Positions 27,261-38,210 of a stretch of 64,000 nucleotides of DNA are shown here, piece after piece (positions within the stretch are counted from its first letter, which is position 1; the number at the start of each line of letters is the position of its first letter). The DNA comes from Plebeiibacterium marinum. Lineage in GTDB: Bacteria; Bacteroidota; Bacteroidia; Bacteroidales; Marinilabiliaceae. A model generated the notes under the pieces. That model ran no database searches, was not told the DNA's origin, and saw nothing but the letters and a program-made list of their open reading frames with translations. Where the stretch lies: the NCBI RefSeq assembly GCF_026013615.1, contig NZ_JAPDPI010000017.1:1-64000 (forward strand), read 5' to 3'. The translations under genes and the position numbers were made by a program.

Positions 27261-29357
27261 TTAAAAGGTATCAAAACCCTTTTCAAAATCTTCGTCAAAA
27301 TCTTTATCTATATTCTTAACGACCTTACCCAGATTAACAGGAGGATGGTTTTGAACCACGCTATCTTTATCCTTATGCACTATTCTTGTCTGTTTTTTAG
27401 GATTCGCTTTCTTTGGGGCGGAATTTTTCTGCTGTGAGATTTCTGTGTGTCCGTTAATTTTAAAATAACTAATCAACTCCTTAAGCTTATCTGCCTGAGC
27501 AGACAATTGCTGAGCACTTGCTGCCAATTCCTCACTTGCCGAAGCATTCTGCTGTGTCAAATTATTTAGCTCTTGTATTACGGTATTGACTTGTTCTGCG
27601 CCCTTTAATTGCTCTTCACTTGATGTAGATATTTCCTGAACCATTTCAGTTGTTTTCTCTATCTCCGGTGCCATTTCATTCACCTGGTCACCTGCCGATT
27701 GAACAACTTCAATACTCTTTCTGGACAATTCTGAAATAGCATTGGCAGCTACTTTACTAACTTCAGCCAATTTCCGTACCTCTTCTGCAACAACCGCAAA
27801 ACCTCTCCCTTCGCTACCAGCCCTTGCTGCCTCCACGGCTGCATTCAAACTCAAAATATTGGTTTGTGCAGCAATGTCTTCTATTACCTTAATTTTTTGT
27901 GAAATGCTATTGGTAACCTCAATTGACTTATGAGTCCCCTCATATACACCCTTCATTGTTTTATGTGCATTTTCGGAAATTTGCCCGGTGCTTTTAGCAT
28001 TTTGAGCATTCATCTCTATGTTACTTACCATTTCTTCCATAGTAGAAGATACCTCCTCTACAGAAGCAGCCTGTTGAGTTGCCCCTTGCGATATTTGCAT
28101 TGAAGTTGAACTAACCTGGTGCCCGGCCGAAGCAATATTAGATGAACCTGTAATAATCTCTGACACAACCTCTTTGAGTTTGCCTACCATCTCATTTAAA
28201 GCAGATGCCATTTGACCAATTTCATCTTTCTGATTTATTTGTACTTTAGCAGACAGATCACCACTGGCCAGATGTTTGGCAAACTCCATAGTATTCTCTA
28301 AAGGTTTACTAATTGAACGTGCCACATATCTGTTTACAACAATAAAAACCACAATACCAATAAACAAGGCAACCAATATTGCTATTAGCAATTTTACTAT
28401 TACCTTATCAATATCTGACTTATAATAAGATACGGCCACAAACGATTCAATTGCCGGTATATATTCAAAATACAACACCTTTCCTTTACCCTCAAAATCA
28501 TAATAAAACTTCCCCTTATCTGCACTTTTTGAATACTCTGTTATCTTTTTAAAAAAATCATCTTCAGTAAAGTATTCACCTTCTCCGGTTGGATGTATTA
28601 ACATCTTCCCCTCCTTATCTATAATAAACGGATAGCCCGTTTCCAGATATTTTTTACCGGCAAATATCTGCTTAACTTTTGCCAGATCTTTTTCTTTCAT
28701 TCCTACATAAAGAATTCCCTCCACTTCACCATCAACATAAATAGGTTCATAAACAGTAAGATACCAATCATCAACAACAAAGGCCCGTCCCCTGAAGGTA
28801 TCTCCTTTTACCACTGCCTTTGCAACAGGAGAATCATTGGGTATATAAGTGTTTACAGCCCTATTTCCTTGTTGATCCTTTATATTGGTTGATATTCTTA
28901 AAAAGCCATCCGGAATTTTTTGGAATACAGTAACCGAACCATTAGTCATTTCGCCCAACCTGTCCACAAATAGATTATTGCCATAAACAGCCTGTCCTCC
29001 ACGCATAAAACCAGGTAGTTCAACTACAGATACTTGTTTTGTTTTCTGGTTAACAGCCTGAACCATGGTGGCCTTGCGCTCGTTTATACCCACTTCTTCC
29101 TGATAAAAAAAATCATGAGCTACTAACATAGAGGAATTGACAAACTCTTGTTTGGTTTCAATTTGTAACTCAATCATTGTTTTAAGGTTATGAGTTTCTT
29201 CATACGACAGGTAATCCATTGACAGACTTACCGTTTTGTACTCTGATAGTAAGGCAAAAATCCCAAAGGCCGAAATGATAATCACTACTACCGAACCCAA
29301 TACTAAATTCAACCTTCTCCCAATCCTGATATTCTTTAATGACCAACTCTTTTTCAT
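27261..29357 (-). CDS. Methyl-accepting chemotaxis protein (Cache sensor, HAMP, MCP signal domain)
   Basis: Extracytoplasmic Cache region, [45 protein letters not shown] 27261..29426; MKKSWS start likely. Confidence 0.93.
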   Translation of the reverse strand: MKKSWSLKNIRIGRRLNLVLGSVVVIIISAFGIFALLSEYKTVSLSMDYLSYEETHNLKTMIELQIETKQEFVNSSMLVAHDFFYQEEVGINERKATMVQAVNQKTKQVSVVELPGFMRGGQAVYGNNLFVDRLGEMTNGSVTVFQKIPDGFLRISTNIKDQQGNRAVNTYIPNDSPVAKAVVKGDTFRGRAFVVDDWYLTVYEPIYVDGEVEGILYVGMKEKDLAKVKQIFAGKKYLETGYPFIIDKEGKMLIHPTGEGEYFTEDDFFKKITEYSKSADKGKFYYDFEGKGKVLYFEYIPAIESFVAVSYYKSDIDKVIVKLLIAILVALFIGIVVFIVVNRYVARSISKPLENTMEFAKHLASGDLSAKVQINQKDEIGQMASALNEMVGKLKEVVSEIITGSSNIASAGHQVSSTSMQISQGATQQAASVEEVSSTMEEMVSNIEMNAQNAKSTGQISENAHKTMKGVYEGTHKSIEVTNSISQKIKVIEDIAAQTNILSLNAAVEAARAGSEGRGFAVVAEEVRKLAEVSKVAANAISELSRKSIEVVQSAGDQVNEMAPEIEKTTEMVQEISTSSEEQLKGAEQVNTVIQELNNLTQQNASASEELAASAQQLSAQADKLKELISYFKINGHTEISQQKNSAPKKANPKKQTRIVHKDKDSVVQNHPPVNLGKVVKNIDKDFDEDFEKGFDTF

Positions 29358-29574
29358 ACCGTTCCATATTAAATTCAACAACCGCACTTTAGAGTTAGCC
29401 TTAACAACCACACTAATTATCAACACATTAATGCAATCATTGTATAAGTTACAACTTTATTCATTTAAAGTCACTGCTTCATATGAAAATGAGTTTATCG
29501 AATAGATTAGTCAATAAATACAGAAAACCCATTACCTAAATTGGATTTTAATTATATTAGTGTTCGATTAAATT

Positions 29575-30048
29575 ATGCAAACTATGGAAAATAAATACTC
29601 ATCATTACTACTTTCGGACAAAGCCATTTCTCATATATACGGAATTGCCAGATGGACAAAATTCCTTGCAGTACTAGGGTTTGTTTTTTGGACTCTCTAT
29701 ATCCTAATAGCCCTGTTTACTAATTTTATGATTTTGGTAGAAAGCACAAAACAAGTTCTTCCATTTTCTCCCATATCCTTTTTTATCACTACTATTGCAT
29801 TTATTGTGATAATGTTTTTCCCCATATATTTTTTAAATGGATTCTCAAATAAAATTAAGCGTGGATTAAAAAAACAGAATGGACAGGATGTTGATTTGGC
29901 ATTTAAAAATTTAAGGTCGTATTACCGGTTTATTGGGATACTAACCATTATCTCATTAATACTATATACGGTGTCTGTAATTGTATTCTACAACCTCCTA
30001 TCAACAACTATTACAGAGATACTTCAAGGCTATCCAACTGTAGTATAG
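29575..30048 (+). CDS. DUF5362-like membrane protein
   Basis: 157 aa, four hydrophobic segments. Confidence 0.55.
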   Translation: MQTMENKYSSLLLSDKAISHIYGIARWTKFLAVLGFVFWTLYILIALFTNFMILVESTKQVLPFSPISFFITTIAFIVIMFFPIYFLNGFSNKIKRGLKKQNGQDVDLAFKNLRSYYRFIGILTIISLILYTVSVIVFYNLLSTTITEILQGYPTVV

Positions 30049-30050
30049 TA

Positions 30051-30085
30051 AAAAACTCTGACAATCGTTTATTGCCAGAGTTTTT
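30051..30085 (+). terminator. Rho-independent terminator
   Basis: AAAAACTCTG-a-CAAT-cgttt-ATTG-c-CAGAGTTTTT. Confidence 0.8.
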
Positions 30086-30239
30086 ATAGTTCTTTTTATC
30101 ATAACAGATCGTTAGATTTTAGATAAGAGATAAGAGACTTATTTGCAAGATACTTAAAATCAGATTTTTACCTAACTTAAGTTGATTTCATTAAGCATCT
30201 CATAATCTAACACTTATAAAAAACTAACGAACTAATGTA

Positions 30240-31061
30240 TCAGGGAAACTTCGGAAATTGTCCAAAATCAGGATCCCTTTTCTCTAAAAATGCATTTTTC
30301 CCTTCCTGGGCCTCCTGCATCAAATAATACATTAAAGTTGCATCACCTGCCATCTCCATTATCCCATGCTGTCCGTCGAGTTCGGCATTAAGTCCCCTTT
30401 TTATCATTCGTAAAGCCAACGGGCTTCTTTTCATAATTGTTCTGCACCACTGCACTGTTATATCTTCCAGTTCTTCCAGAGGCACTACTTTATTGACCAT
30501 ACCCATTTTTTCAGCTTCCTCTGCGGTATATTGTTCACATAGGAACCATATTTCACGAGCTTTCTTTTGTCCCACCTGGCGGGCTAAATACGAGGAACCA
30601 AAACCTGCATCAAAACTACCTACTTTAGGCCCGGTTTGTCCAAATCGTGCATTGTCCGAAGCAATAGTCAGATCACAAACAACATGCAATACATGACCAC
30701 CTCCAATGGCATAACCATTTACCATAGCTATTACCGGCTTAGGAAGAGAGCGTATTTTTTTATGCAAATCAAGCACATTCAGGCGAGGCACCCCATTCTC
30801 ATCAATATAGCCTCCAACACCTTTCACCTTCTGGTCTCCGCCTGAGCAAAAGGCCTTATCCCCTGTCCCTGTTAAAACTACAACATTAATATCCTGACGC
30901 TCTCTACATATTTCAAAAGCATCCAGCATTTCCATGTTTGTTTCAGGTCGAAATGCATTATAAACCTCTGGCCGGTTAATAGTAACCTTTGCAATACCTT
31001 CAAAAAATTCAAACTTGATGTCGGTATACTCTTTTATTGTTTCCCAGCTATATTTACTCAT
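30240..31061 (-). CDS. menB: 1,4-Dihydroxy-2-naphthoyl-CoA synthase
   Basis: Crotonase fold; [52 protein letters not shown]. Confidence 0.96.
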   Translation of the reverse strand: MSKYSWETIKEYTDIKFEFFEGIAKVTINRPEVYNAFRPETNMEMLDAFEICRERQDINVVVLTGTGDKAFCSGGDQKVKGVGGYIDENGVPRLNVLDLHKKIRSLPKPVIAMVNGYAIGGGHVLHVVCDLTIASDNARFGQTGPKVGSFDAGFGSSYLARQVGQKKAREIWFLCEQYTAEEAEKMGMVNKVVPLEELEDITVQWCRTIMKRSPLALRMIKRGLNAELDGQHGIMEMAGDATLMYYLMQEAQEGKNAFLEKRDPDFGQFPKFP

Positions 31062-31074
31062 TACAAAAATGTTT

Positions 31075-32781
31075 TTATATTTTAAACACTAAACTCTTAA
31101 AGTAGTTTCGAAGTATTTCACCATTCAAATCACCTGGCGTAAATACCTCTAATATAGAAGCTTGTTCATTTTCAAGCAAAAACTCATTATATACAGTCCT
31201 TAATTCATCTTCACCCGAACATGAATAATACCTTAATCCAAAAGCTTTAGCAATATATTTTGCCGATTGATTATGTTTTGCCTCAAAAAATTCTTCCAGC
31301 TCTTCTGTTTGTGACGGGCCAGGTATAAACCTGAAAATACCGCCACCTCCATTATTGATCAATACAATTTTAAAATCCTTACGAAGGTATTTATTCCACA
31401 GGCCATTTGAATCGTAAAAAAAAGACATATCGCCAGTAATAAGAAGCGTAGCCTTTTGAGATACATAAGCAGCTCCGACAGCAGTACTGGTAGATCCATC
31501 AATTCCGCTCGTCCCCCTGTTGGCAAAAGTATCCTCATGAATTTCATCCTGAAACAATTGGGCATACCTTACTGGCGTACTATTGGCCAACTGTAAATTG
31601 ATATTCTGTGGCAAATTTGTAAATATGTGTGATAAAGCTTTAAAATCACTCCATTCAACATCATTGCAATAATCCAGATGCAACAATCGGTTTTTAACAC
31701 TTAAGCCCATCCACAAATCCCTATAATCTGAATCCTGAGATTGCACACAGCCGGCCATTTGCAAAAAAAACATTTCAGGCTTCACTTTTACTGCTAATGA
31801 CAAATGCTGAAACGTATCAATAACCTCCTCATTTAATGAAATATGCCAATGATTTTGGGGAGCATTGTTCCTTAAAAACTTTTTGATCTGTTTACTTACT
31901 ATTTGTCCCCCAAAAGAGATTAACAGCTCGGGCGAAAAATCAACTGCCTTGTCTTCTTCAATACTAAAAACCTGCCTGTCTATGCACTCTACAATATTTT
32001 CACCCTTAATATTTGAGGTGGTTTCTGTAAGAAAAACAGTATTGGGTTGCTGCGATAAGACATTAATAGCTTTATTCAACTCTTCATTTGGGTGACAAAC
32101 TCCACAGACTACCATCACCTTTTTAGCATAGCTCCACTGTTGAGCTAAAGCACGTAAATTTTCCTCGCTTAGCGCACTTGATGGTTCAACAACATCAATG
32201 GTGTTATATGAACCCGGTTTCAACTCCCCTTTTTTATACAATGGTTCACGTAACGGAACATTAATATGAACAGGACCTGACACATTTCCATTTGCTCTGT
32301 TAAAGGCCTCTGACACCAGTCGTTTTACATACCAGTGATCATCCTGTAAAATAGCTTCTACAGGCAAATTTGCCTGAAACCTCACATAATTTTGATACAA
32401 TCCCTGCTGGGGAATAGTCTGTCCATCCGCCTGACCAAGCCATTCCACAGGCCTGTCAGCTGTTAAAACCACCAACGGAACTTCCTGATAAAATGCCTCT
32501 GCTATGGCAGGAGCATAATTTAGCGCTGCCGTACCGCTTGTGCACAATAATGCCACAGGCCTTTGTAACTGTTGCGCCATCCCCAGTGCAAAAAAGCCTG
32601 CACTTCTTTCATCTACTATGGTAAAGCATTTTATTTCAGGGATAGAGCTAAATGAGAGAATTAAAGGCGCATTGCGTGAACCGGGAGAAATCACTACCTC
32701 CTTCAGTCCTTTGGCAATTAATACCTGAACCAATATTTTAACAGACGATTTATCAGATATTTCGTAAGACATACTTTTCAA
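31075..32781 (-). CDS. menD: SEPHCHC synthase
   Basis: ThDP enzyme: [68 protein letters not shown]. Confidence 0.96.
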   Translation of the reverse strand: MKSMSYEISDKSSVKILVQVLIAKGLKEVVISPGSRNAPLILSFSSIPEIKCFTIVDERSAGFFALGMAQQLQRPVALLCTSGTAALNYAPAIAEAFYQEVPLVVLTADRPVEWLGQADGQTIPQQGLYQNYVRFQANLPVEAILQDDHWYVKRLVSEAFNRANGNVSGPVHINVPLREPLYKKGELKPGSYNTIDVVEPSSALSEENLRALAQQWSYAKKVMVVCGVCHPNEELNKAINVLSQQPNTVFLTETTSNIKGENIVECIDRQVFSIEEDKAVDFSPELLISFGGQIVSKQIKKFLRNNAPQNHWHISLNEEVIDTFQHLSLAVKVKPEMFFLQMAGCVQSQDSDYRDLWMGLSVKNRLLHLDYCNDVEWSDFKALSHIFTNLPQNINLQLANSTPVRYAQLFQDEIHEDTFANRGTSGIDGSTSTAVGAAYVSQKATLLITGDMSFFYDSNGLWNKYLRKDFKIVLINNGGGGIFRFIPGPSQTEELEEFFEAKHNQSAKYIAKAFGLRYYSCSGEDELRTVYNEFLLENEQASILEVFTPGDLNGEILRNYFKSLVFKI

Positions 32782-33879
32782 TTAACCTTTTATCTCATTT
32801 ATAACATCCAAAAGAGTACTTGCTTTCAATTCTGTTTCATTCCACTCCTGCTCAGGCTTCGAACCAACAGTAATACCCCCACCCAAAAACATATCAACAC
32901 CACCATCATTAAACTTCATGCATCGGATATTAACAAACAACTCTACATTCCCATTGTTAATTCTGCCAATAAAACCTGCATAATAACTGCGCATATGCTC
33001 TTCTACCCGGCGAATAACCTCCATTGCTTCATTTTTAGGCAAGCCACAAACAGCTGGTGTAGGATGAAGATCTTTAACAAAATCTCCAAGCTTATCTCGC
33101 AATCCGTTTACTGCAAACCTGTAGATTGTTTTAAGATGAAATAACCTACCTGCTTTTACACTTTTAGGACCATCAACATCTGCCTCATCCACCCCATATC
33201 TTTTTAAAACATCTGTGACAAAATCAGTAACAATCTGCTGCTCCTCCTCTTCTTTATTCTGCCATTGCGAATGCTCTCCTTCACTGATGGTTCCGGCTAA
33301 CGAAACTGTTGTGCCCAAATTGTTTTCGACCTTGAAAAGAAGCTCAGGACTGGCACCAACCCACAAGCCTGAATTTAAGGTATAATACATAAAGGCATAA
33401 GCCTCCGGGTATTTGCTGCACAACTTATAAAACAAATCAGCAGCACAAGAATCATCAACCCCATCAACTCTTTTTATTCTCGAAAGAATGGCTTTTTCTA
33501 TTTTACCTGATTCTATTGCTTTGTATAATTGGCGATATTGTTTTTCATATGAATTATAGGTAGCATAGCATTTACTTTCAGTAGTTTGATCACCTGACGT
33601 TTTGATTTGTTTAATTGCTTCAAATACTTCGGCAGAAGTTGATCCTTCAACAACAAAATCATCTTTTAAAAACAATCCGGCATCATGCTGCAGATCAAAA
33701 GGTGCTATAACAAAACCGCTTTTTTTTAAGTATCCTGAAAGCTCTTTGTCTCCATACACTCCCACTTCTTCACTAATGAGCAGAGTTATTTTTTCTTCTC
33801 CTGGATTCTTATATATTGCAAAAGGAGCATTGATTCCAATACAATACTCCAATACTTTCTTCTGACTAATTTCTGCCAC
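32782..33879 (-). CDS. menF: Isochorismate synthase
   Basis: Chorismate-binding domain: ILSRIKRV, VGASPELLFKV, LAGTISEGE, LHPTPAVCGLPK, YAGFIG. Confidence 0.92.
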   Translation of the reverse strand: MAEISQKKVLEYCIGINAPFAIYKNPGEEKITLLISEEVGVYGDKELSGYLKKSGFVIAPFDLQHDAGLFLKDDFVVEGSTSAEVFEAIKQIKTSGDQTTESKCYATYNSYEKQYRQLYKAIESGKIEKAILSRIKRVDGVDDSCAADLFYKLCSKYPEAYAFMYYTLNSGLWVGASPELLFKVENNLGTTVSLAGTISEGEHSQWQNKEEEEQQIVTDFVTDVLKRYGVDEADVDGPKSVKAGRLFHLKTIYRFAVNGLRDKLGDFVKDLHPTPAVCGLPKNEAMEVIRRVEEHMRSYYAGFIGRINNGNVELFVNIRCMKFNDGGVDMFLGGGITVGSKPEQEWNETELKASTLLDVINEIKG

Positions 33880-33902
33880 AATAAATTCTCTATTTAGGCA
33901 AT

Positions 33903-34952
33903 TTAACTTTCCACTTCGTAATAAAGAGTATAGTAATTCAATCCTTTTTGCTGATCATATCCTCGTTCCACATAATCTCTGCGTCCATGGATATAAACAT
34001 GAAAGTTCTTATCTAGTTTCAAAATTGATTTAAATGTACCCTTCTGACCTTTTACTGCACTCTTTGAAATATCAAACTCTTCTTTTAAAGGCATACTACC
34101 CTCCTGCTGAAAGCTTTCCTTATAATCTTTAAAAGCATCAATTATTTCAGGTTGCCCCATAACCTCGTGTTCAAAATTGGCTTCATTAAAGCTATCTTTA
34201 TTATTAAAGAAATCCATTGAACGGTTAAGCATATCAATCTGATCAGCTCTGGCTACGTCATTTTCTTTATTATAAACATTATCCACAAAGCCCCGGCACA
34301 TTTCAAGGTAATTCTTTGTAAAGTAATAATTATCTTCCCTGGGCTGAAGACCTAAAAAATCATCGACCCAAAACCGAGCTTCATTTCCTTTATTAATATT
34401 ATCCACTGAACAGATCTTATATCCATCTTCCTTTTCGGTATTGAATATCAAACAGCCTTTATCCAGTTTTTTAATATTGATTCCTTCCTGAGTACCCAGT
34501 TCAAAATTCTGGTTATTCAGATACACCTTTAAAAATGTTTCCTTGTTCTCCGATTTAAAAACCCCCATGGCATCAACCAGTTCTCCATCCACTACCACAT
34601 TTTTAAAAACTGCCAGATACAATTCTCCACCCCTTATTTTGGGATGATTGGAATTTTCATAAAGCCATTCTGAAATCTGAATAGACGACTGATAAAAATC
34701 TCCGGCTCCTTCAAAAAGATCCCTCACATTGGTATAAACAATATTCTGTTCCAAATCTTCCGGATGAAAAAAGGTATAATATGAATCATCCTTAAATGGC
34801 TTAAAAAAATAATTCAACAACACATCCTTTACCATCTCATCATCCTGCAAATCCATGGTATCCTTTGAAAATCTAATTGGTTCAGCTTCTGACCTTGACC
34901 CAATATGATGTACAACCATACTTTCAATGGTTGCCTGCGAAAAATCAATCAT
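33903..34952 (-). CDS. 37-kDa nucleoid-associated protein (NdpA/YejK-like)
   Basis: 349 aa; VHHIGSRSEAE N-terminus, RFWVDDFLGLQPREDNYYFTKNYLEM. Confidence 0.8.
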   Translation of the reverse strand: MIDFSQATIESMVVHHIGSRSEAEPIRFSKDTMDLQDDEMVKDVLLNYFFKPFKDDSYYTFFHPEDLEQNIVYTNVRDLFEGAGDFYQSSIQISEWLYENSNHPKIRGGELYLAVFKNVVVDGELVDAMGVFKSENKETFLKVYLNNQNFELGTQEGINIKKLDKGCLIFNTEKEDGYKICSVDNINKGNEARFWVDDFLGLQPREDNYYFTKNYLEMCRGFVDNVYNKENDVARADQIDMLNRSMDFFNNKDSFNEANFEHEVMGQPEIIDAFKDYKESFQQEGSMPLKEEFDISKSAVKGQKGTFKSILKLDKNFHVYIHGRRDYVERGYDQQKGLNYYTLYYEVES

Positions 34953-35030
34953 CTTAATTTGTTTTTATCTAAACAGCCTACAAATATAATAATAACCTAA
35001 ACTCGGCATAATTTATATTTCAGTCATTTT

Positions 35031-38000
35031 TTATTTTTTCCCTACCGAAAAACCGGAAATATTCAAGCCCAGTAAAAATTCATGATGATTACTGTTTATA
35101 TCTAACAATCGTGCATATCTATAACCCACCGATAGCGGATAAATAAACCGCAATACATGAACTTCGCCTCTAAATTCTACTCCCAATGATTTAAGCTCAT
35201 ACGATGCTGTATTATTTTGCCGTGTTACTGCATCAGTGATCTCCTGCCATCCTTTTGTATAATCAAAAAACACATTTGATGTTATGCGTTTTAAATATAA
35301 AATCCCCGGTAACGATATATCCGGATTACAAAGGGGGAAGATATAATCAGCTTTAAAGGAGTATAACCGATTGTTTGCATACCTCCCGTATCCCCGTGCA
35401 AAATTCACATAATCTCCCAATGTCCTATATGCAACAATTTCAGTACTACCGTTATCATATTCTTCGCCTTTTAATTTTGTTTGGTATTCGTTATCAACCC
35501 TGACCGAATGATGCTTTAGAAAACCGGGAAAATACAAACGGGAACTGAAACCCCAAATACTACCTGCATCAATTCCATTGAATGGAGTACTTTGATAATT
35601 TAACTGAAACAGCTGCCCCCAACGGGTAGTTACATCCCTTTCCGAACGCTTCATTAAGTGATGATAATAAAGTCCATACTCCATTGTTGAATAGTCAACA
35701 CTGGAGTTATAAATTATCGATTCAGAACCTTGCACAGGAATCCACCGATTAATACCCTGAGTATATTCGGTCCGGTTTATTTCATATCCCGACCGATGAA
35801 AAAAGTTATAATCAACAGATGGTTGTAACAAACTATAATACTTATTTTTAGTCAGGTTTAAAGGAAGTTTCAATCCTGCTTCAATCTGTGTTTGGTGAAT
35901 TTTTTCATTAGCCAGCAAATAAAAAGCTTCATTGTCATTTCCATATAGTCCATCATATACTACTTTGTCATCTCCATGCTTAACATCCACTTCAAAAACA
36001 GGATAAAAGCCCCTGTACTGAAAATTAAAGTGATATTTCTCCAGTTTTTTTTGCGAATCTGCATTATATCCAACCGAAGTAATGGCCGTTCCCAATAAGT
36101 TCTGCGAAAATGTAGATAAGCCTGCATTAACAACTTCATCATTGATACTTATAAAAGCCGGTGCCCAACTATGGAAATTAAATAAATTCCATTTTGAATA
36201 TTTTTTTACCTGATAATCCTGGATAGTATCTATCGATATAAAATCAGGTTGCCCGGATTCCTGTTTTGAAATGGTATGATACAACTTTTTTGAGTGATTG
36301 CTTACCCGCGACAAAGGTACATTCAACAAATCCCCTTCTGATGCTTTAGCCACCATAAATCCATCAGCAGTATATGTATTAAATACAATTTCTCCAGAAT
36401 GGTTATTAAATACAGCATGGGAACAACCATATTGCGACTGCGTTAACTGTTTCACCTCTTTTGATCCCCTATCAACGGCATAAATCTCCTCTGTTCCACT
36501 AAAACCAGCTGTTAGTAAAATCGTATTGTTATCTTTCCATGACACATACCTGATATCCTGATACGAATCCACTACAACATCATTCACATCTCCACCATTC
36601 GCACCAACCACACAAACCCTTTTCCCCTTATCCGACAAGGAGATATACACAATCTCATCTCCATTCATATTCCATGATGGCGACATGATGTAATCTGATG
36701 CATTATTTACAAATTCTTTAACCTCTTTACCCGAAAACCTATCAACAATCACCAGGTTATATTTATTATCAGTACTTACTTTTACTGCGGCAATGAATTT
36801 TCCATCCGGACTAATTTCCGGAGCAAAATACCTTGATTTTTTTGTTACAACACTCAATTTTGAATTTGACAAATCGAAGCATTTAATTACAGACCATGCC
36901 TGGTTTTCCCAACGTGCATCAGGGGTATATTCTGCCCAACAAACAACATGGTTTCCATACGAAAATGGCTCATCATTTTTTTGTCCGGGAGTAAAAATTG
37001 TAGAATAATTGCCCAAGGAGTCTATTTTTACAAAACGAGTTATTTCTCCAGGTCCGGAAATTTCTGCAATAATATTTCCCTCTTCAGTAACAAGCGGGTA
37101 TTTGAAATTTATATAGGCATCATTCCTTTTCGAAATCAACTGGAAATTTGTTTTTACCGTTTCACCATCCTGGCTCTCCCAATCTTTATGCAAACCAGCA
37201 AAAACGTTTTTATATAGCTGATCTTTATTATATCCAATCTTATTTATAATTCCATTACTAAAAGGGTAAAACCACATACTATTCCTGCCCGTATTGAATA
37301 AAGCCTCCTCCCAAATTTGGGCACCATACCGAGCCCTTGCTCCCGCCACCAATTGATACCCCATTTCGTAATAATTGGGCGTAAAATCACGATACGATCC
37401 AAAATACGCCTTATCATATGAATAAATACCCTTTTCCATTATCTGCGCCCGGATTCTCTGTTCGAACCATGGCGAGCGCCCCCTTCCCGATTTTGATAGT
37501 GCCGTTTCTGCAGCAACAGCATCCCCTTCCAAAAACCACATAGGCACATTTAAACCCAACACTGCACCTACAGCCTGTTCTCCCAAAACATAACTCAAAA
37601 TCTTTGTAAAACCTGTATTAAGTTTATCTATCTGTACTACATGCCTGAATTCGTGCATGGCCAATTGTTGCAACCATTCTTGCGCATGCATCTGTTGATT
37701 TGGGGTAGGAAATAACTCAATCCGCTTGGGCGCCCAGCTTACAAAACCATTTGAATATGAAGTTTCCGGATGAATTAAAACACTTATTTTTTTAGGCTGA
37801 TGATTTAATGATTCTGAACCATATTTGTAAACCTCTTCAAAAACTTTAGCGAGATACTGTGCCTTCCCAATATAACCGGAAGGGAATACCAATTTAAAAT
37901 TATCCGTTTCTATTTTATTCCATTTTAAGGAGGCGGGATCTTCTCCCGAAGTATAATACTGCGAAAATGTTACGAGAGGAAAACAAAGAAAAATACCCAG

Positions 38001-38033
38001 TATAAGAAGAAAAACTTTACAATTCATTATCAT
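35031..38033 (-). CDS. Secreted metallopeptidase-like / TolB-propeller / outer-membrane barrel protein
   Basis: 1000 aa; signal peptide; HEFRHVVQ (HExxH) ... WFLEGDAVAAET; WD40-like (TolB) repeats; beta-rich C-terminal third. Confidence 0.75.
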   Translation of the reverse strand: MIMNCKVFLLILGIFLCFPLVTFSQYYTSGEDPASLKWNKIETDNFKLVFPSGYIGKAQYLAKVFEEVYKYGSESLNHQPKKISVLIHPETSYSNGFVSWAPKRIELFPTPNQQMHAQEWLQQLAMHEFRHVVQIDKLNTGFTKILSYVLGEQAVGAVLGLNVPMWFLEGDAVAAETALSKSGRGRSPWFEQRIRAQIMEKGIYSYDKAYFGSYRDFTPNYYEMGYQLVAGARARYGAQIWEEALFNTGRNSMWFYPFSNGIINKIGYNKDQLYKNVFAGLHKDWESQDGETVKTNFQLISKRNDAYINFKYPLVTEEGNIIAEISGPGEITRFVKIDSLGNYSTIFTPGQKNDEPFSYGNHVVCWAEYTPDARWENQAWSVIKCFDLSNSKLSVVTKKSRYFAPEISPDGKFIAAVKVSTDNKYNLVIVDRFSGKEVKEFVNNASDYIMSPSWNMNGDEIVYISLSDKGKRVCVVGANGGDVNDVVVDSYQDIRYVSWKDNNTILLTAGFSGTEEIYAVDRGSKEVKQLTQSQYGCSHAVFNNHSGEIVFNTYTADGFMVAKASEGDLLNVPLSRVSNHSKKLYHTISKQESGQPDFISIDTIQDYQVKKYSKWNLFNFHSWAPAFISINDEVVNAGLSTFSQNLLGTAITSVGYNADSQKKLEKYHFNFQYRGFYPVFEVDVKHGDDKVVYDGLYGNDNEAFYLLANEKIHQTQIEAGLKLPLNLTKNKYYSLLQPSVDYNFFHRSGYEINRTEYTQGINRWIPVQGSESIIYNSSVDYSTMEYGLYYHHLMKRSERDVTTRWGQLFQLNYQSTPFNGIDAGSIWGFSSRLYFPGFLKHHSVRVDNEYQTKLKGEEYDNGSTEIVAYRTLGDYVNFARGYGRYANNRLYSFKADYIFPLCNPDISLPGILYLKRITSNVFFDYTKGWQEITDAVTRQNNTASYELKSLGVEFRGEVHVLRFIYPLSVGYRYARLLDINSNHHEFLLGLNISGFSVGKK

Positions 38034-38210
38034 TTTTTATATAATGGATAAAAATAGTTTAAAATTTCAAAGTAACACAAGGTTATTGATTCCTGTTAAA
38101 ATCTTTGATATTGTTACAAATTTAAAACTTGATGCACTTACATTTTTAATACCAAAATTGTATTTTTAGTGATTTGAAACCTGAATCTTTTAACATCATT
38201 CTACACACAT

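Noticed and set aside
24199-34952. Menaquinone cluster as novel
   Set aside because: menF-D-B and A-C-E order is ordinary for Bacteroidota; only the MCP insertion was kept as an observation.
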